Assembly: GCF_009759665.1 (NCBI RefSeq)
Contig: NZ_WQNE01000004.1
Span: 1 to 64,000, forward strand
Reading direction: 5' to 3'
DNA length: 64,000 bases
Source of the DNA: Bradyrhizobium cajani
Lineage (GTDB): Bacteria > Pseudomonadota > Alphaproteobacteria > Rhizobiales > Xanthobacteraceae
In this document: one piece after another, positions 51,429 to 60,996 of the stretch
Position numbering within the stretch: the stretch's first letter is position 1
How the letters are laid out: every line of letters starts with the position of its first letter
The notes under the pieces: model-generated
Seen by the model: the letters and a program-made list of their open reading frames with translations, nothing else
The model's database searches: none
What the model was told of the DNA's origin: nothing
Translations under genes and position numbers: made by a program

Positions 51429-53006
51429 CTACTCCGCCATCTCCACCTGCGGGGTGACGGAGGGGCCGGCCAGAGGCCGCTCCTCCATCGCGATCAGGCA
51501 GAGCGCGGCGGCGGTCATCAGCGCGGTGGCCGCGCCGAAGACGTAGCGGAACGCATGCCGCATGTCGTCGGCGGGAATCGCATTGACGACGGCATGATGC
51601 TCGCCGAGCGGGATGTCGGCCCCGAGCGCGATCAGCAGGATCGCCGCGAATGCCGCGACCGTGAACGAGGACATCAGCGAACGGAAGAAGTTCAACGCGC
51701 CGGTGATGGTGCCGACTTGCGGACGGGCGACCGAATTCTGGAGCGAGACCACGCACACCGGGAAGGTGGTGCCGAGCCCGAGCGCAAACGCGGCCATCAG
51801 CGTCAGCAGGCCCCAGAGCGGCAGCGTCGTGAAGGTGAGACCGAGGCCGCAGAGCGCGGCCCAAGACGTCCCGATGATGGCGACGCGCTTGTAGTGCTTG
51901 GCCCGCGCCATCGTGCGCCCGGCGATGGCCGCACCGCAGGTCGAGACCGCCGCGAGCGGGATCAGGGCAAGCCCCGCCTCGCTGGCACTGAGGTGATAGA
52001 CGGACTCATAGTAGAGCGGGAGCTGGACCGTGAGGCCGGTGATCGCGCCGAGCGCGCAACCGCCGGCCGTCAGCCCGAACGGTGCGACGCGTCCGCCGAG
52101 CAACGGCAGCGGCAGGAACGGCTCGTCCGCCCGCCGCGCGTGCCAGACGAAGGTGACGGCGAGCGCGACCGCTCCGCCCACCATCGCAAGCACGGTCGGC
52201 GAGAGCCACGGATAGCGCGTGCCGCCCCAGGTCAGCACCAGCATGAAGACGACGGCGGAGGCCATCAGCAGCACGCCGCCGAGCCAGTCGACCTTGCGCT
52301 TGTGGTGAAACACCGGGATCTTCTTCATCTTCGGCAGCAGCAGCGCGATCGCGGCGGCCGCGAGCGGCAGATTGATCCAGAAGATCATCGACCAGTGCAG
52401 ATGCTCGGCGAACACGCCGCCAATGACCGGACCGAGGATGCCACCGACCATCCAGACGCTCGAGAAATAGGCCTGGTACTGGCCGCGCTCGCGTGGGCTC
52501 ACGACGTCCGAGATCACCGTCTGCACCACCGGCATGATGCCGCCGCCGCCGAGGCCCTGAAGGCCGCGCGCGAGAATCAGCATCGGCATGCTCGGCGCGA
52601 TCGCGCACAGCACGGAGCCTGCGACGAACAGGCTGAGCGAGGTGATGATCATGGCCTTGCGGCCGTAGATGTCGCTGAGCGTGCCGAACACCGGCGCGAC
52701 GGCGGTCGAGGCGAGCAGATAGGCGGTGATGACCCAGGACAGATTGGAGACGTCCTGGAACTGGCGTCCGATGGTCGGCAGCGCGGTCGCCACGATGGTC
52801 TGGTCGAGGGCGGCCAGGAACATCGTCAGCATCAGGCTGATCACGATGGTGCGGACTTCGTCCTGTGACAGCGGCGCCGGCGGCGCGATGGACGGCGCGT
52901 CATCGACGCTCAAGACCTCGCTCGGAAGCCGGGACAGCTCCTCGGCGATGTCGTCGGGCAAAGGCTGGATGTCGGCAGAACTGCTCTGCCGGTCGAACTT
53001 GTTCAT
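51429..53006 (-). CDS. DHA2-family multidrug efflux transporter (MFS)
   Basis: A 525-residue major facilitator with about 14 helices after a soluble N-terminal segment of about 60 residues. The DHA2 signature is visible in LDQTIVATALPTIGRQF, and GTLSDIYGRKAMI is the loop 2-3 motif. Members export drugs, bile salts or toxic cations using the proton gradient. No adjacent TetR regulator or membrane-fusion protein gene is present. ATG 53006 (MNKFDRQ) is used; 12 upstream residues are arginine-rich. Confidence 0.92.
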   Translation of the reverse strand: MNKFDRQSSSADIQPLPDDIAEELSRLPSEVLSVDDAPSIAPPAPLSQDEVRTIVISLMLTMFLAALDQTIVATALPTIGRQFQDVSNLSWVITAYLLASTAVAPVFGTLSDIYGRKAMIITSLSLFVAGSVLCAIAPSMPMLILARGLQGLGGGGIMPVVQTVISDVVSPRERGQYQAYFSSVWMVGGILGPVIGGVFAEHLHWSMIFWINLPLAAAAIALLLPKMKKIPVFHHKRKVDWLGGVLLMASAVVFMLVLTWGGTRYPWLSPTVLAMVGGAVALAVTFVWHARRADEPFLPLPLLGGRVAPFGLTAGGCALGAITGLTVQLPLYYESVYHLSASEAGLALIPLAAVSTCGAAIAGRTMARAKHYKRVAIIGTSWAALCGLGLTFTTLPLWGLLTLMAAFALGLGTTFPVCVVSLQNSVARPQVGTITGALNFFRSLMSSFTVAAFAAILLIALGADIPLGEHHAVVNAIPADDMRHAFRYVFGAATALMTAAALCLIAMEERPLAGPSVTPQVEMAE

Positions 53007-53168
53007 CTCGATCGGACGCCGTGTCGCGGCGCAACGCCGCAAAGGATTCGTTCTATGCGGGCAATGTAGGCAGCAAAGATCTTCTCAGGCAGCCGTCGCG
53101 GCGCATGGGTGCATCCCGCGCCAAGGCCATCCCGAAGACGTGATCGGCGCGCGAGCGCGGACGGCGGA

Positions 53169-53684
53169 TCAGTCCTTCGGACGTCGCTTCAGGCGTGCCC
53201 GTTTCGGCAGCATCTCGGGCCATCGCACGATGTGGTCCTCGAGCTCCTCGTCCGGGATCTCCTCCTCGCTGGCCTCGACCCGGCCGCGCACGGAGACGCC
53301 GGCCTCATGCACGGTGTTGGGATCGCCGGAGACCAGCGGATGCCACCAATAGAGGTCGCGCCCCTCGGCGACGAGCTTGTAGCCGCAGCTCGGCGGCAGC
53401 CAGTTCAGGGTGCGGACATTGGCCGGGGTCAGGCGGACGCAGTCCGGAACCTTGTCGGACCGATTCGGGTAGTCTTTGCAGGCGCAGCTCGCCCCATCGA
53501 GCAGCTTGCAGCCGACATGGGTGAAATAGATCTGGCCGGTATCCTCGTCCTCGAGCTTGTTCAGGCAGCAGCGCCCGCAGCCGTCGCACAGGCTCTCCCA
53601 TTCGGGCCCCGACATCTCTTCCAAAGTCTTGGTTTTCCAGAAGAATCCCTCCTGGCCTGAAGGTCGTTTGGGAGCTGCGGTCAT
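53169..53684 (-). CDS. YcgN/UPF0260 family cysteine-cluster protein
   Basis: A 171-residue soluble protein with an iron or zinc-type cysteine cluster CDGCGRCC and further cysteines ([19 protein letters not shown]). The cluster pattern CxxCxxCC is that of the YkgJ/YcgN family, which has no clear biochemical role. It is divergent from the PBP1A gene. ATG 53684 gives the family start. Confidence 0.9.
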   Translation of the reverse strand: MTAAPKRPSGQEGFFWKTKTLEEMSGPEWESLCDGCGRCCLNKLEDEDTGQIYFTHVGCKLLDGASCACKDYPNRSDKVPDCVRLTPANVRTLNWLPPSCGYKLVAEGRDLYWWHPLVSGDPNTVHEAGVSVRGRVEASEEEIPDEELEDHIVRWPEMLPKRARLKRRPKD

Positions 53685-53974
53685 GCGCCTCAACTGGATT
53701 CGAAAGAGCTACGGCTGATGTCATCTAGGGCGTGCGGCCGTGCTGCTGCAAGCAACGCCCCGTAGTGCCCGCAATGAACCGGGGTCAATTAGGCCTATTG
53801 TTCAAAATCGCGAGCGTGACCATTGGTTTATAGGCCCCGCTCGGCTAGAACAACAGCAAGTCCCCTCGGACGCGAACGGGCGCCTTGGGTTTGCCGCAAC
53901 ATTCCCTCAAGACGTCCCGATGCCGCCCCGGCCGGGTGCTTGAACGCTGTCGAACCGAGCCTTGAGGGTTCTAG

Positions 53975-56260
53975 GTGGTCCAGAACACACCATCCGATTG
54001 GAAGAGCCGCATCCGGAACTTCTTTCTGGACCTCGACGCGCGCATCGACTCCTCGCTGTTCTCCTCGGCCAAGGGCATCCGCGAGCTCTATGAGCGCTAC
54101 TCGACCTTCATGGACCGGTTCTACGTCGGCCGGTGGAAGCGCTGGGTGTTCATCGAGCCGCTGTCGGAGGCCGCGACCCTCGGGCTCGGCGGCCTGGTCG
54201 TGATGCTCACGCTCGCCATCCCCGCCTTCCGCGAGACCGCGGACGAGGACTGGCTGAAGAAGTCCGACCTCGCGGTGAGCTTCCTCGACCGCTACGGCAA
54301 TCCGATCGGCAGCCGCGGCATCAAGCACAACGACTCCATCCCGCTGGAAGACTTTCCGGACGTGCTGATCAAGGCGACGCTGGCGACCGAGGACCGCCGC
54401 TTCTACGAGCATTTCGGCATCGACATCGCCGGCACCGCGCGCGCGCTCGTCACCAACGCCCAGGCCGGCGGCGTCCGCCAGGGCGGCTCCTCGATCACCC
54501 AGCAGCTTGCCAAGAACCTGTTCCTGAGCAACGAGCGCACCATCGAGCGCAAGGTCAACGAGGCCTTCCTCGCGATCTGGCTGGAATGGCGCCTGACCAA
54601 GAACGAGATCCTCAAGCTGTACCTCGACCGCGCCTATATGGGCGGCGGCACCTTCGGCGTCGACGGCGCGGCGCATTTCTACTTCAACAAGTCGGCGCGC
54701 GACGTGACGCTGGCGGAAGCCGCGATGCTCGCCGGCCTGTTCAAGGCGCCCACCAAATACGCGCCCCACATCAACCTGCCCGCCGCGCGCGCCCGTGCCA
54801 ACGTCGTGCTCGACAACCTCGTCGATGCCGGCTTCATGACCGAGGGCCAGGTGTTCGGCGCCCGCCGCAACCCGGCCTTCGCGGTCGACCGCCGCGACGA
54901 GGCTTCGCCGAACTACTATCTCGACTACGCCTTCGACGAGATGCGCAAGCTGGTCGACACCTTCCCGAAGTCCTACACCGAGCGCGTCTTCGTGGTGCGC
55001 CTTGCGATCGACACCAACGTGCAGAAGGCCGCCGAAGACGCGGTCGAGAACCAGCTGCGCCAGTTCGGCCGCGACTATCACGCGACGCAGGCGGCGACCG
55101 TGGTGGCCGACCTCGACGGCGGCATCCGCGCCATGGTCGGCGGCCGCGACTATGGTTCCAGCCAGTTCAATCGCGCCACCGACGCCTATCGCCAGCCCGG
55201 CTCCTCGTTCAAGCCTTACGTCTACACCACCGCACTGCTCAACGGCTTCACGCCGAACTCGATCGTGGTCGACGGCCCGGTCTGCATCGGCAATTGGTGC
55301 CCGCAGAACTATGGCCATTCCTATTCCGGCTCGGTGACGCTGACCCAGGCGATCACGCGCTCGATCAACGTCGTCCCCGTCAAGCTGTCGATCGCGATCG
55401 GACAGAAGGAGCAGCCGAAGGCGCCGAACCCGGCCAAGATCGGCCGCGCCAAGATCGTCGAGGTCGCGCGCCGCTTCGGCCTCAAGGCGCCGCTGCCCGA
55501 CACGCCGTCGCTGCCGATCGGCTCGGACGAAGTCACCGTGCTCGAGCACGCGGTCGCCTATGCGACCTTCCCGAACCGCGGCAAGGCGGTGACGCCGCAT
55601 TCCGTGCTGGAGGTGCGCACCGGTGCGGGCGATCTCGTCTGGCGCTGGGACCGTGACGGGCCGAAGCCGCGCCAGGCGATCCCGGCCTCCGTTGCCGCCG
55701 ACATGGCCGGCATGATGAGCCACGTCGTCAGCGAGGGCACCGCGCGCCGCGCCGCCCTCGACGGCATTCCGACCGCGGGCAAGACCGGCACGACCAATGC
55801 GTATCGCGACGCCTGGTTCGTCGGCTACACCGGCAACTTCACCTGCGCGGTCTGGTACGGCAACGACGACTACTCGCCGACCAACCGCATGACCGGCGGC
55901 TCGCTGCCGGCGCAGACCTGGCACGACATCATGCTCGCCGCGCATCAGGGCGTCGAGGTCCGGGAAATCCCCGGCATCGGCATGGGCCAGAAGCTGCCGC
56001 CGCAGCCGATGGCCGCCCAGGCCAATGCGGCGCCGAAGGTGCTGGAGACCAAGCCCGGTCCGCCGCCGGTGCTGACCAAGCGCGGCGCCGACATCCTGGT
56101 GCGCGTCGAGAAGCTGCTCGATGACGCCGCCAAGACCGCGAACAAATCCGCGGCCGACGACAGCGGGCCGGCGAAGCCGGCCTCGTCGACCAGCGCGCTC
56201 GCCTTCCCGCAGAACTATGCGGAAGAGAACGTCAACGCATCCGCCCCGCGCAAGAACTGA
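53975..56260 (+). CDS. Penicillin-binding protein 1A, bifunctional
   Basis: A 761-residue class A PBP. After an unusually long cytoplasmic segment and one helix (about 66-88), the GT51 glycosyltransferase has E139 (ATEDRRFYEHFG), QGGSSITQQLAKN and KVNEAF. The transpeptidase has S410-x-x-K413 (GSSFKP), S463-I-N465 and K603-T-G. The C-terminus is Pro/Ala-rich. It builds and cross-links peptidoglycan in the periplasm. The GTG start is used; no ATG in frame precedes the family region. It leads an operon with two small DUF proteins. Confidence 0.94.
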   Translation: MVQNTPSDWKSRIRNFFLDLDARIDSSLFSSAKGIRELYERYSTFMDRFYVGRWKRWVFIEPLSEAATLGLGGLVVMLTLAIPAFRETADEDWLKKSDLAVSFLDRYGNPIGSRGIKHNDSIPLEDFPDVLIKATLATEDRRFYEHFGIDIAGTARALVTNAQAGGVRQGGSSITQQLAKNLFLSNERTIERKVNEAFLAIWLEWRLTKNEILKLYLDRAYMGGGTFGVDGAAHFYFNKSARDVTLAEAAMLAGLFKAPTKYAPHINLPAARARANVVLDNLVDAGFMTEGQVFGARRNPAFAVDRRDEASPNYYLDYAFDEMRKLVDTFPKSYTERVFVVRLAIDTNVQKAAEDAVENQLRQFGRDYHATQAATVVADLDGGIRAMVGGRDYGSSQFNRATDAYRQPGSSFKPYVYTTALLNGFTPNSIVVDGPVCIGNWCPQNYGHSYSGSVTLTQAITRSINVVPVKLSIAIGQKEQPKAPNPAKIGRAKIVEVARRFGLKAPLPDTPSLPIGSDEVTVLEHAVAYATFPNRGKAVTPHSVLEVRTGAGDLVWRWDRDGPKPRQAIPASVAADMAGMMSHVVSEGTARRAALDGIPTAGKTGTTNAYRDAWFVGYTGNFTCAVWYGNDDYSPTNRMTGGSLPAQTWHDIMLAAHQGVEVREIPGIGMGQKLPPQPMAAQANAAPKVLETKPGPPPVLTKRGADILVRVEKLLDDAAKTANKSAADDSGPAKPASSTSALAFPQNYAEENVNASAPRKN

Positions 56261-56269
56261 TCGAAACCC

Positions 56270-56848
56270 GTGCGGCTGATCCTGATCACATTGACGGCCC
56301 TCCTGCTCGCGACCGTGGTCGGCGTCGGCGCGACCTGGATGACGACGACGCGCGGCACCGAGATCGGCGCGCTGACCATCGGCGCCTGGACCGCGCGCCC
56401 GCGCACCGGCACCGCCGATGTCGATCCCTATTCGCGCGCCACCATCGTGCGCAACGGCGAGCTGCCGATCGGCACCGGCGACGGCGTCGCCTTCACCGCA
56501 ACCGCCGACGACAAGAAGAAGGCGCTCGACGGCCGCTGCGACGTGATCGTCTCCGGCGTGACGCCGCCGGCGCGGTTTTGGACGCTGACGCTCTACGACC
56601 GCAAGGGCCACCTCGTCGCCAATTCGCTGCAGCGCTACGGCTTCACCAGCCAGGAGATCGTGCGGCAATCCGACGGCTCGTTCGAGATCCGCATCGCCTC
56701 GCGCTCGCGCGCCGGCAACTGGCTGCCGACCGGCGGCATCGAGCGCTACGCGCTGATGCTGCGCCTCTACGACACCCCGGTCGGAGTCGCGACCCGCACC
56801 CAGCGCGATGCGCCGATGCCCAGCATCACGACGGTGGGCTGCTCATGA
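56270..56848 (+). CDS. DUF1214 family membrane-anchored protein
   Basis: A 192-residue protein with one N-terminal helix (LILITLTALLLATVVGVGAT) and a periplasmic DUF1214-type domain (RFWTLTLYDRKGHLVAN, NWLPTGGIERYALMLRLYD). GTG start 9 bp after the PBP1A stop; its TGA overlaps the next ATG by four bases. In many bacteria DUF1254 and DUF1214 are parts of one secreted protein; here they are separate genes. Function unknown. Confidence 0.88.
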   Translation: MRLILITLTALLLATVVGVGATWMTTTRGTEIGALTIGAWTARPRTGTADVDPYSRATIVRNGELPIGTGDGVAFTATADDKKKALDGRCDVIVSGVTPPARFWTLTLYDRKGHLVANSLQRYGFTSQEIVRQSDGSFEIRIASRSRAGNWLPTGGIERYALMLRLYDTPVGVATRTQRDAPMPSITTVGCS

Positions 56849-57429
56849 TCCGGCTGCTGTTCACCATCGTTGCCGGCATCGTTCTGGGCCTCGTGGTCCA
56901 TCTCGTCAGCGTGCTGGCGCTGCCGCGGATCGCGACCCAGGACGCCTATTCGCGGCTGACGCCGATGACCAAGCTGAACGGCGTCACCCAGCTTCCCCTC
57001 GCCGATCCCAACACCTCGCCGATGCCGTTCATGGACCCGGCCTTTGCGCTCGCGATCTGCCGCTACGACCTCACGGGCGGGCCGCTGAAGCTGACCGTGC
57101 CCGTCAGCCAGGCCTATACCTCGGTGTCGTTCTACACCCGCAACGAGATCGCCTATTACGCCATCAACGACCGCTCCGCGGGCCGCAAGGTGATCGAGCT
57201 CGACCTGATGACGGAAGCGCAGCACAACGAGCTGCCCGAGGACGAAGAGATCACCGCGGCCGACCGGCTGATCATCGATTCCCCCAGCACCACCGGCCTG
57301 ATCGTGATGAAGGCCCTCGCCCCCGAGCCCGGCCTGATGCAGCAGGCGCAGGCAACGCTTTCCGCTGCGACCTGCGCGCCGCAGACCGAGCCGCCCGCCA
57401 AGGCCGAGGCGCCGCGCGGCCGGCGCTGA
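56845..57429 (+). CDS. DUF1254 family membrane-anchored protein
   Basis: A 194-residue protein with one N-terminal helix (LLFTIVAGIVLGLVVHLVSV) and a periplasmic domain (DAYSRLTPMTKLNGVTQLPL, YTSVSFYTRNEIAYY) of DUF1254 type. The C-terminus is Glu/Ala/Pro-rich. It is coupled to the DUF1214 gene by an ATGA overlap. The pair probably acts together in the envelope next to PBP1A. Confidence 0.88.
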   Translation: MIRLLFTIVAGIVLGLVVHLVSVLALPRIATQDAYSRLTPMTKLNGVTQLPLADPNTSPMPFMDPAFALAICRYDLTGGPLKLTVPVSQAYTSVSFYTRNEIAYYAINDRSAGRKVIELDLMTEAQHNELPEDEEITAADRLIIDSPSTTGLIVMKALAPEPGLMQQAQATLSAATCAPQTEPPAKAEAPRGRR

Positions 57430-57843
57430 TGCGCGCCGCTTCGGCGAGCCGCAACACAAGAACTGCGAAAACAACCCCATGCACAGTAGCAGGGGCATTG
57501 AAATCATTAAGTTAAACGCCGCTGCCAACACGATGAGAGAAACCGTCGTTCTTGCGATCTCATCGACCGCTTCGAATAGGTTTGACGCGTCGGGCAAAAC
57601 ACTGGCAGAATGTCAACATCGGAAAAATCGCAACACCCGCGCGGAGCAATCCAGCGCGGGTTTTTTCATGTCGGCGCAAAGACGTTGCTATCGGAAGAAG
57701 AAGCGAAAAAAGGGCGTGGCCCTAAAGCGCGATGAGATGCGGCCAACTTGCCTTTTCCGCCTGTGGCCCCATAGCGGACCTTCGCCGTGCCCGCCGTGAT
57801 GTCAGCTTTTGACCCGCCAGCCGGTAGGCAGATCGGAACTTGT
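57430..57843. other. Intergenic region with orphan terminator
   Basis: 414 bp between the DUF1254 gene and the minus-strand NarL regulator. It contains the hairpin at 57636-57666, about 206 bases after the gene ends. Reading frames through it on either strand are atypical and were not called. An unannotated small RNA ending at the hairpin is possible. Confidence 0.5.
57636..57666 (+). terminator. Intrinsic terminator
   Basis: CCCGCGC (57636-57642) pairs with GCGCGGG (57654-57660), and TTTTTT follows at once (57661-57666). It would end the PBP1A-DUF operon transcript or a small RNA starting in the preceding gap. Confidence 0.75.
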
Positions 57844-58506
57844 TTAGTGCTTTCGCTCCTCCACTAGCGTTACCAGGCCGCTTCGCAGGCCAAAAAGCAC
57901 GAGCTCAACGTCGGATGAAACGCCAAGCTTCGATTTGATGGCGTAGTGATAGTTCGAGACCGTCTTCGGGCTGAGATTGAATGCGGCGGCTATCTCTTCG
58001 GCCGTCCGGCCATCGAGCAACATTCGCAGTACCTCGAATTCGCGAGGGGAAAGAGTGTCAATGACACTTGCATCTTCCTGTAGTCGGCTCCTTGCGATCG
58101 CCTCACTGACCTCGGGGCAAATTGCAACACGGCCGGCAGCCACGTCGCACACCGCACTAACGAGCAATTCGGGCGGGCTACTTTTGGTGACGAAGCCCTT
58201 TGCACCCGCCCGGAAGGCCTGCAGAGCGAATGTCGCGCTCAAGTGCATGGTGAAAACCAGCAGGCGCGCGTTTGGATCCCACTGACGTATCTGTCGAATG
58301 GCATCTATGCCGCCGCGACCCGGCAATGAAACATCCATCACCACAACATCGGGATTGTTGCTCTTGTAGGCTTGATAGGCGCCGGCCGCATCGGCTGCCT
58401 CGGCGACGACAGTAATGCCTTCATGTTTTTCAAGAAGCCGATGGTATCCCTCACGCACAACCGCGTGGTCATCGACAAGCATGACGCTGATATTTCGCGG
58501 CCTCAT
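57844..58506 (-). CDS. NarL/LuxR-family response regulator
   Basis: A 220-residue regulator with receiver domain (VDDHAVVREGYHRLL, phospho-acceptor D58 in VVVMDVSLP) and C-terminal LuxR helix-turn-helix (LSPREFEVLRMLLDGRTAEE, KTVSNYHYAI). Its start overlaps the kinase stop by four bases. It probably controls the divergent small-protein genes beginning at 60171, though this is inference from position. Confidence 0.93.
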   Translation of the reverse strand: MRPRNISVMLVDDHAVVREGYHRLLEKHEGITVVAEAADAAGAYQAYKSNNPDVVVMDVSLPGRGGIDAIRQIRQWDPNARLLVFTMHLSATFALQAFRAGAKGFVTKSSPPELLVSAVCDVAAGRVAICPEVSEAIARSRLQEDASVIDTLSPREFEVLRMLLDGRTAEEIAAAFNLSPKTVSNYHYAIKSKLGVSSDVELVLFGLRSGLVTLVEERKH

Positions 58507-59945
58507 GGCGCTGGACCGGTGGTACTCGTCACGGGAATTCTGACGCTGAGGATGAGGCCTTTTTCTGGCCTCGGCACAACGCTCATCTCCCCACCCAGCG
58601 CGAGCGTTCTCTCGCGAATCCCGATCAGTCCGAGGCCAAAACCAACCTCTCCCCTGATCTCGCGCGCCAATCCCGCACCATCGTCCTCAACGGTCGCCTC
58701 CACCAAGCCGGCGCCAGACTGTGGCGCAGGGTCGATACGCACCACGGCACGCACGATGGCCGCCTGCGCATGCTTGGCAGCGTTTGTCAGACCTTCCTGA
58801 ACGATATGAAAGATGTGACAAGTAACCGCCAGGGGGAGCGCGTTCACGTCGCCGTGCGCCTCCAGCAGGAATTGGGTCTTCCCGGAACCGCGGAGATTAT
58901 GATCGGCGATTAATCCCTCAAGGCTCGTGAGCAGCCCGATATCGTCGATCTCCTGTACTCTCAACTCCTGCACGGTGCTGCGTAGCGCCTTCATGATACG
59001 GCCCGCAGTTTCCGTCAGGACCTGAGCTTCGGGAACAAGAGAGGGACAATCAGTCGAGGCGGTGACCTTGATCGAAGCAGCTGTCGCACTCATGGCACTG
59101 AGGCTCTGGGCCAGCTCGTCATGAAGCACGCGCGCGAGGTGACGCCTTTCCTGCTCCCGGGCTTCCACCAGACGCCGCGCAAGGTCGGCGCGCTCGGAGG
59201 TCGCGACTTCCAGGGTGTTCGCCAGATCGTTGAAGACCTTGCTTATTCTTTGCAACTCGGCAAGCCGGAACGGCGGGAGACGGCACTTCAGATCGCCTGC
59301 AGCCAACCGGTTGAGGCCGCTGACGACGTCTCTCGTCGGCCGCAGCGCGCGCTCGACGACAAAATACACGAGGATACCAAGAGCACCGATGGTCGCGGCG
59401 GAGAGGCCGAGCATCCGCGAGATTTCAGACCAGGCGCGCGCCGTCACGGCTGATGGGTTCGAGCTGACGACGAGCGTACCAGTTACGGCACCTTGACGCG
59501 TGACGGGACGCTCGTAAGTCATCCGACTACCAAACGCCCGCTGATAGAAGGCCGAAAACCATGCTGGTGCCTCGCCCGCCTGAACGTGGAAACCCAGACA
59601 GCGCGAGATGGCATCCTTCCCGGCTTCATTGAGCTGCATGCACTGACCCGGGCTCATCAGCTGGTCGAGAAAGCCGTCCATCTGAAGAAAGCGCCTTTGC
59701 AGATCAATTTGCAGATCAACCCCCTGTCTGGAGACAGACTGCGGTTCGCGGGACAGAAGCCGCATTTCCAGAAACCTGCCAACAACAACCCCTACGGTCC
59801 GGTTGGCCTTCAACGTCTCCTCTGCTGCCTGGTGCACGGAGATCGCCGCTCCACCAAGAAAACAGAGTAGCGCGACGGCTGCTACCTGCTTCAATAGCGA
59901 CCATTTGAGATCAAACACCGGCCGGCGCCGAAGATGCATGGCCAT
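58503..59945 (-). CDS. NarX/UhpB-type sensor histidine kinase
   Basis: A 480-residue inner-membrane kinase: TM1 about 20-37, a periplasmic domain with two cysteines (C102, C116, possibly disulfide-bonded), TM2 about 183-198, HAMP (LRPTRDVVSGLNRLAAGDL), HisKA_3 dimer domain ERRHLARVLHDELAQSL (H275) and an ATPase domain with GFGLGLIGIRERTLAL. It partners the overlapping NarL regulator. MHL at 59939 is an alternative start. Confidence 0.92.
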   Translation of the reverse strand: MAMHLRRRPVFDLKWSLLKQVAAVALLCFLGGAAISVHQAAEETLKANRTVGVVVGRFLEMRLLSREPQSVSRQGVDLQIDLQRRFLQMDGFLDQLMSPGQCMQLNEAGKDAISRCLGFHVQAGEAPAWFSAFYQRAFGSRMTYERPVTRQGAVTGTLVVSSNPSAVTARAWSEISRMLGLSAATIGALGILVYFVVERALRPTRDVVSGLNRLAAGDLKCRLPPFRLAELQRISKVFNDLANTLEVATSERADLARRLVEAREQERRHLARVLHDELAQSLSAMSATAASIKVTASTDCPSLVPEAQVLTETAGRIMKALRSTVQELRVQEIDDIGLLTSLEGLIADHNLRGSGKTQFLLEAHGDVNALPLAVTCHIFHIVQEGLTNAAKHAQAAIVRAVVRIDPAPQSGAGLVEATVEDDGAGLAREIRGEVGFGLGLIGIRERTLALGGEMSVVPRPEKGLILSVRIPVTSTTGPAP

Positions 59946-60170
59946 CGCCCCGCGGATGCTCTCTTCAGACTACAACATACAGCGGCCGCCCGGTACTGCT
60001 TGGTTCGACGTCAGGCAAATTTCCCAGGACCTCGGGGGGAGTTCGCTCTTTCGCTGAGTGACGGTGTGCCCGATGCTGGGCCTGCGGCGCACATGGAGCG
60101 TCGGCGCACTGAAATAAGGTCAATCTGAAAGTCGTGGCGCGAGTATCTCTGTTTTCTTAGGGAGAATGCC

Positions 60171-60452
60171 ATGTACAGGTTGTTATTGAGTGCAGCACTT
60201 GCCGTTTCCTTACAGGGAGCAAATGCGGCAGCTGGAGAGCTGCCAACGTTTGAATTGCTCGGCTTTCCGGTTTCCCGGCATCAGGTGGCGGTGCTCGGAT
60301 CAGCGAACGTCGAAGAGCAGGCTCCCAATCCTACTCTTACCTGGGACGGCATGCCCGCCTCTCCTCACCAAGTGGCGGTTTTGACGCCGCGGCAACGGGT
60401 GGCGGAGGAAACTGCGGCGATGTCAAAGACGGTTGGTCTTTCAGCCAGGTAG
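60171..60452 (+). CDS. Secreted small protein with duplicated HQVAVL motif
   Basis: A 93-residue exported protein; the signal peptide is MYRLLLSAALAVSLQGANA, cut near ANA-AA. The mature part holds two repeats, residues 25-42 and 54-71, exactly 29 apart: P-T-x4-G-x-P-x-S-x-HQVAVL. TAGGGAGA precedes the ATG. It is divergent from a NarL-type two-component system and followed after 15 bp by another small secreted protein. Related proteins with the HQVAVL motif are recalled from Bradyrhizobium but without known function. Confidence 0.85.
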   Translation: MYRLLLSAALAVSLQGANAAAGELPTFELLGFPVSRHQVAVLGSANVEEQAPNPTLTWDGMPASPHQVAVLTPRQRVAEETAAMSKTVGLSAR

Positions 60453-60467
60453 ATCGGAGTTTCCGGG

Positions 60468-60713
60468 ATGCTGACGGCGCTGGTTCTTATCTGCTCGGCT
60501 GCTGCCGCACCCGATCTTCGAGAGTGCACACGGCACAATGCGACAGCTGTCTTTCGGGTCCCGGCTGAGTTCGGAAGTCCGGCAACATGCTTCCTACATG
60601 GACAGGCCTACCTGGCTGGAACCTCCATTGGTCGGGACCTCATGCCCGACGAGCGCGTCAAAGTGATTTGTGTGCGGAGCGAAGTATTGGCTGCCTCGAT
60701 GCAGCGTCGATGA
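60468..60713 (+). CDS. Small secreted cysteine-containing protein
   Basis: An 81-residue protein with a signal peptide (MLTALVLICSAAAA) and three mature cysteines (RECTRH, ATCFLHG, VICVRS). The strand-rich middle TAVFRVPAEFGSPATCFLHG and an end AYLAGTSIG...ERVKVICVR suggest a compact beta fold. It starts 15 bp after the HQVAVL protein gene, so they are one operon. Function not recognised. Confidence 0.8.
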   Translation: MLTALVLICSAAAAPDLRECTRHNATAVFRVPAEFGSPATCFLHGQAYLAGTSIGRDLMPDERVKVICVRSEVLAASMQRR

Positions 60714-60996
60714 AGGTTGGAGGAGAGAGCTTGTGCAACAGCTCCGGACAGCGTCAGGGTCTGCCGTTTGAGCTAGACGTCGAAGGAGCCAAGGTCGACT
60801 AACAGCGAACTCAATTAATATTGACCAGCTGGAACGAGCAGTTCTTGGACCGCAGCGGACAAGGTGTCGGCCTTAGCTGATGTCGGGTCTTGACCCGTAG
60901 CTGCCGCTCGACATCGAAAGGCCGAGGTCAGCTCTCCGAGGCCACGCGGTATTGCCACGCCAGGGGTTAACCCAAAGCCGACATGCGGCGCTGTGC

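Noticed and set aside
53828..56668. 946-residue open frame antisense to PBP1A
   Set aside because: No domain, arginine/aspartate/glycine-rich shadow of a complete PBP1A gene.
56767..57597. 276-residue minus-strand frame over the DUF1254 gene
   Set aside because: Mostly antisense to a good gene; only the first 45 residues look protein-like and they cross the terminator.
57479..57799. 106-residue plus-strand frame after the DUF1254 gene
   Set aside because: It runs through a strong terminator and has abnormal composition.
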